Origin: Pseudofrankia asymbiotica
GTDB lineage: Bacteria > Actinomycetota > Actinomycetes > Frankiales > Frankiaceae
Length of the DNA stretch: 6,787 nt
Direction: 5' to 3'
Assembly: GCF_001983105.1 (NCBI RefSeq)
Contig: NZ_MOMC01000015.1
Span: 47,337 to 54,123 of the forward strand
Position 1 is the stretch's first letter; the number at the start of each line of letters is the position of its first letter. Positions 5,207 through 6,787 of this stretch are shown piece by piece. The notes under the pieces were generated by a model that was not told the DNA's origin, searched no databases, and saw nothing but the letters and a program-made list of their open reading frames with translations. A program made the translations under genes and the position numbers.

Positions 5207-6694
5207 TCAGGAGCGCGGCGGCTTGGCTCGCTGCGCAGGGGCTTGTGAAGGACGGTGCGGTTTCGTCTTCGGGGCTGTGGGGCCGGTGCTTTTGGACTCG
5301 CCGACGGCGGAGGTCCGTGGCTTGTCGTCCGGGCTGGGCTCGCTCGATGGTGAGTCGAGTGTGGCTGGCGGCTGCCGGGGTGCCGCCGGTTCGGCGATCG
5401 GCTGGGCTGCCGGGCCTGTTCCCGCGGCGCCGGGTGGGGCGGTCGTCGCCGGGGCGAGCGTTGTGGGCTCGGTTGAGGCCGGGGGCCCGGAGGCCGGCAG
5501 CGTCGGCCGCTGTGCGTTGGATACCCCGGAGGGGTTCTCGGGCGCCGCGGCGACCAGCGCGGACGCCGTGACGGCGAGGGCGGCGGCCATCCCGGCGGCC
5601 GGGAGCAGGACGCGCCGCCTCGGCTTCCGTAGCGCGGTTACCGGTGCATGTTGGGACGCATGCCGACGGCTGGCCCTCGTCCCGGGCAGGTCCGTGGGAT
5701 CGAAGGCGTCAGTGGGGAGGGAATCGACGGCCTGGTCGTCGCGAGCATCGTCCATGGCGGCGTCGAGAGCGGCGGGAGCGGCCAGGGCCGTGGCGGACCG
5801 GGCGATGAAGTCCGTCGTCGGCGCGTCGGCCGGAGGCGCGCCGAGGGCTCGCGCGCGTGGGGCGAGGGCTGCCGGGGATCCCTGGAGCTGTGTCAGGAGC
5901 TCCTTCGCGGTGGGGCGACGCTGCGGGTTTTTGTCCAGGGCCGCGACGGCCAGGCCACGCAGGCCGCCGGGGATGGCGCGCAGGTCCGGGATGGTGTTGA
6001 CGGTCCGGTAGAGCAGCGCCTCGACGGGGCCGTTGCCGAAGGGCGCTCGCCCGGTCGAGGCGAAGACCAACGTGAGCGCCCAGGAGAAGATGTCGGCCTT
6101 GGAGCTTGGCCGGCCCCCGTCGACCAGGAGTTCGGGAGCGATGTAGCCGAGGCTTCCCAGCACTATGCCGGACGCGGTCACCGTTTCCGGCAGGCCGGCC
6201 ACGATGCCGAAGTCGATGATCTTCGGGCCGTCGTCGGCCAGCATGATGTTGCTGGGCTTCAGGTCCCGGTGCACCACTCCTATCTCGTGCACCGCACACA
6301 ACGCCTCGGCCACGCCGACCGCCAGGGTGCGCAGCCGGTCGCCGGACATCGACCCGTCCGCCAGGACCGAGGCTGTCAGCGTCGGCCCTGGCACGTACTC
6401 GGTCGCCAGCCACGGCTGCTCGTCGAGCGGGTCGGCGTCAAGCAGCCTGGCTACCCGCGGACTGTCGATCGCTGCGACGGCGACCACCTCCCGGGCGAAC
6501 CGCCGCCGCAACGCCTGGCCGCCTCCGTGGTCGTCGCGGAGCATCTTGACCGCGGCCTGCCTGCCCGAGGGGTCCGAACCCAGGTATACCGTGCCCATGC
6601 CGCCGCTGCCGAGCCGGGCGCTCAGCCGATAGGGACCGATGGCCGTCGGATCGTTCGCCCGTAGCGCCTTGCGGATCCCGCCATTCGAGGACAT
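5207..6694 (-). CDS. Membrane-anchored Hanks-type serine/threonine protein kinase
   Basis: This 495-residue transmembrane kinase phosphorylates proteins on Ser/Thr. The catalytic domain (about residues 20-272) has all key motifs: glycine loop GSGGMG (29-34), lysine K50 in AAVK, helix-C glutamate E69, HRDLKPSN (142-149) with catalytic D144, DFG (161-163), and GSLGYIAPE ending at E188. The HRD arginine suggests control by activation-loop phosphorylation. A juxtamembrane linker of about 85 residues leads to RKPRRR and one hydrophobic segment (about 362-383). The outer tail of about 110 residues is rich in Pro, Ala, Thr and Ser, with no PASTA or other recognised sensor domain. The ATG at 6694-6692 is preferred because AGGTGG lies just upstream; a GTG at 6745 would add 17 residues without a clear ribosome binding site. 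The gene converges on the lipoprotein gene. The substrate is unknown. Confidence 0.95.
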   Translation of the reverse strand: MSSNGGIRKALRANDPTAIGPYRLSARLGSGGMGTVYLGSDPSGRQAAVKMLRDDHGGGQALRRRFAREVVAVAAIDSPRVARLLDADPLDEQPWLATEYVPGPTLTASVLADGSMSGDRLRTLAVGVAEALCAVHEIGVVHRDLKPSNIMLADDGPKIIDFGIVAGLPETVTASGIVLGSLGYIAPELLVDGGRPSSKADIFSWALTLVFASTGRAPFGNGPVEALLYRTVNTIPDLRAIPGGLRGLAVAALDKNPQRRPTAKELLTQLQGSPAALAPRARALGAPPADAPTTDFIARSATALAAPAALDAAMDDARDDQAVDSLPTDAFDPTDLPGTRASRRHASQHAPVTALRKPRRRVLLPAAGMAAALAVTASALVAAAPENPSGVSNAQRPTLPASGPPASTEPTTLAPATTAPPGAAGTGPAAQPIAEPAAPRQPPATLDSPSSEPSPDDKPRTSAVGESKSTGPTAPKTKPHRPSQAPAQRAKPPRS

Positions 6695-6704
6695 CAGCCA
6701 CCTC
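6695..6704 (-). promoter_or_regulatory. Ribosome binding site deciding the Ser/Thr kinase start
   Basis: On the minus strand GAGGTGGCTG directly precedes ATG (6694-6692); the GAGG core has a 6-base spacer. The competing GTG at 6745 has no comparable sequence before it. Confidence 0.6.
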
Positions 6705-6787
6705 GCTCGCAGCGCACTCGATCGTCGCTCCCTCGTGCCTGTCACCAGCGCAAATAGGATGATCTGGGCACGAATACCCGTCGTCTG
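6705..6787. promoter_or_regulatory. Region upstream of the Ser/Thr kinase, possible promoter on + strand
   Basis: This edge region has lower GC around 6750-6765. On the + strand TAGGAT (6755-6760) matches the actinobacterial -10 pattern TANNNT, but the sequence 17 bases before it (CTCGTG) is a poor -35. If real, it would drive a gene beyond the right edge, divergent from the kinase. On the minus strand only a weak TATTTG is seen. No clear promoter can be assigned to the kinase. Confidence 0.2.

Noticed and set aside
5187..5222. Possible terminator: GCCGCC (5191-5196) pairing with GGCGGC (5217-5222), and a small GGGC/GCCC hairpin
   Set aside because: The stems are short, the larger has a 20-base loop that includes the kinase stop codon, and no T-run follows. 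GC-rich DNA gives many such pairs by chance.

Overview
The base composition (very GC-rich, strong G/C preference at third codon positions), the gene families and the start-site context all suggest a high-GC actinomycete chromosome. No genus can be named from the sequence. The window holds four complete protein genes, one gene cut by the left edge, one decayed gene remnant and two intergenic regions with marked repeat structure.

Layout from left to right: (1) the 3' part of a TetR/AcrR-type repressor on the + strand. (2) A short frameshifted remnant matching the C-terminal end of a cytochrome P450, starting just after the repressor stop. (3) A leftward two-component operon, with a sensor histidine kinase followed by a NarL/FixJ-type response regulator whose start overlaps the kinase stop as ATGA. 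(4) A divergent control region of about 300 bp with an 11+11 bp perfect inverted repeat, a possible rightward promoter, and two overlapping palindromes at the start of the next gene. (5) A rightward gene for a 666-residue predicted lipoprotein with beta-propeller (PD40/TolB-like) segments. (6) A 15-bp direct repeat in six tandem copies, between convergent genes. (7) A leftward gene for a membrane-anchored Hanks-type Ser/Thr protein kinase with a long Pro/Ala/Thr-rich outer tail, then a short upstream region reaching the right edge.

Working model (inference): the histidine kinase and response regulator sense an envelope signal and control the divergent region, where the large palindrome is the best candidate operator for their own operon and for the lipoprotein gene. 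The lipoprotein may carry a further control in its leader, because its ribosome binding site and start codon lie in a perfect inverted repeat that competes with an upstream 18-bp palindrome. The Ser/Thr kinase is a second envelope-facing signalling protein, but nothing in the sequence ties it to the two-component system apart from proximity. No tRNA, rRNA, CRISPR array, transposase or phage gene was seen.
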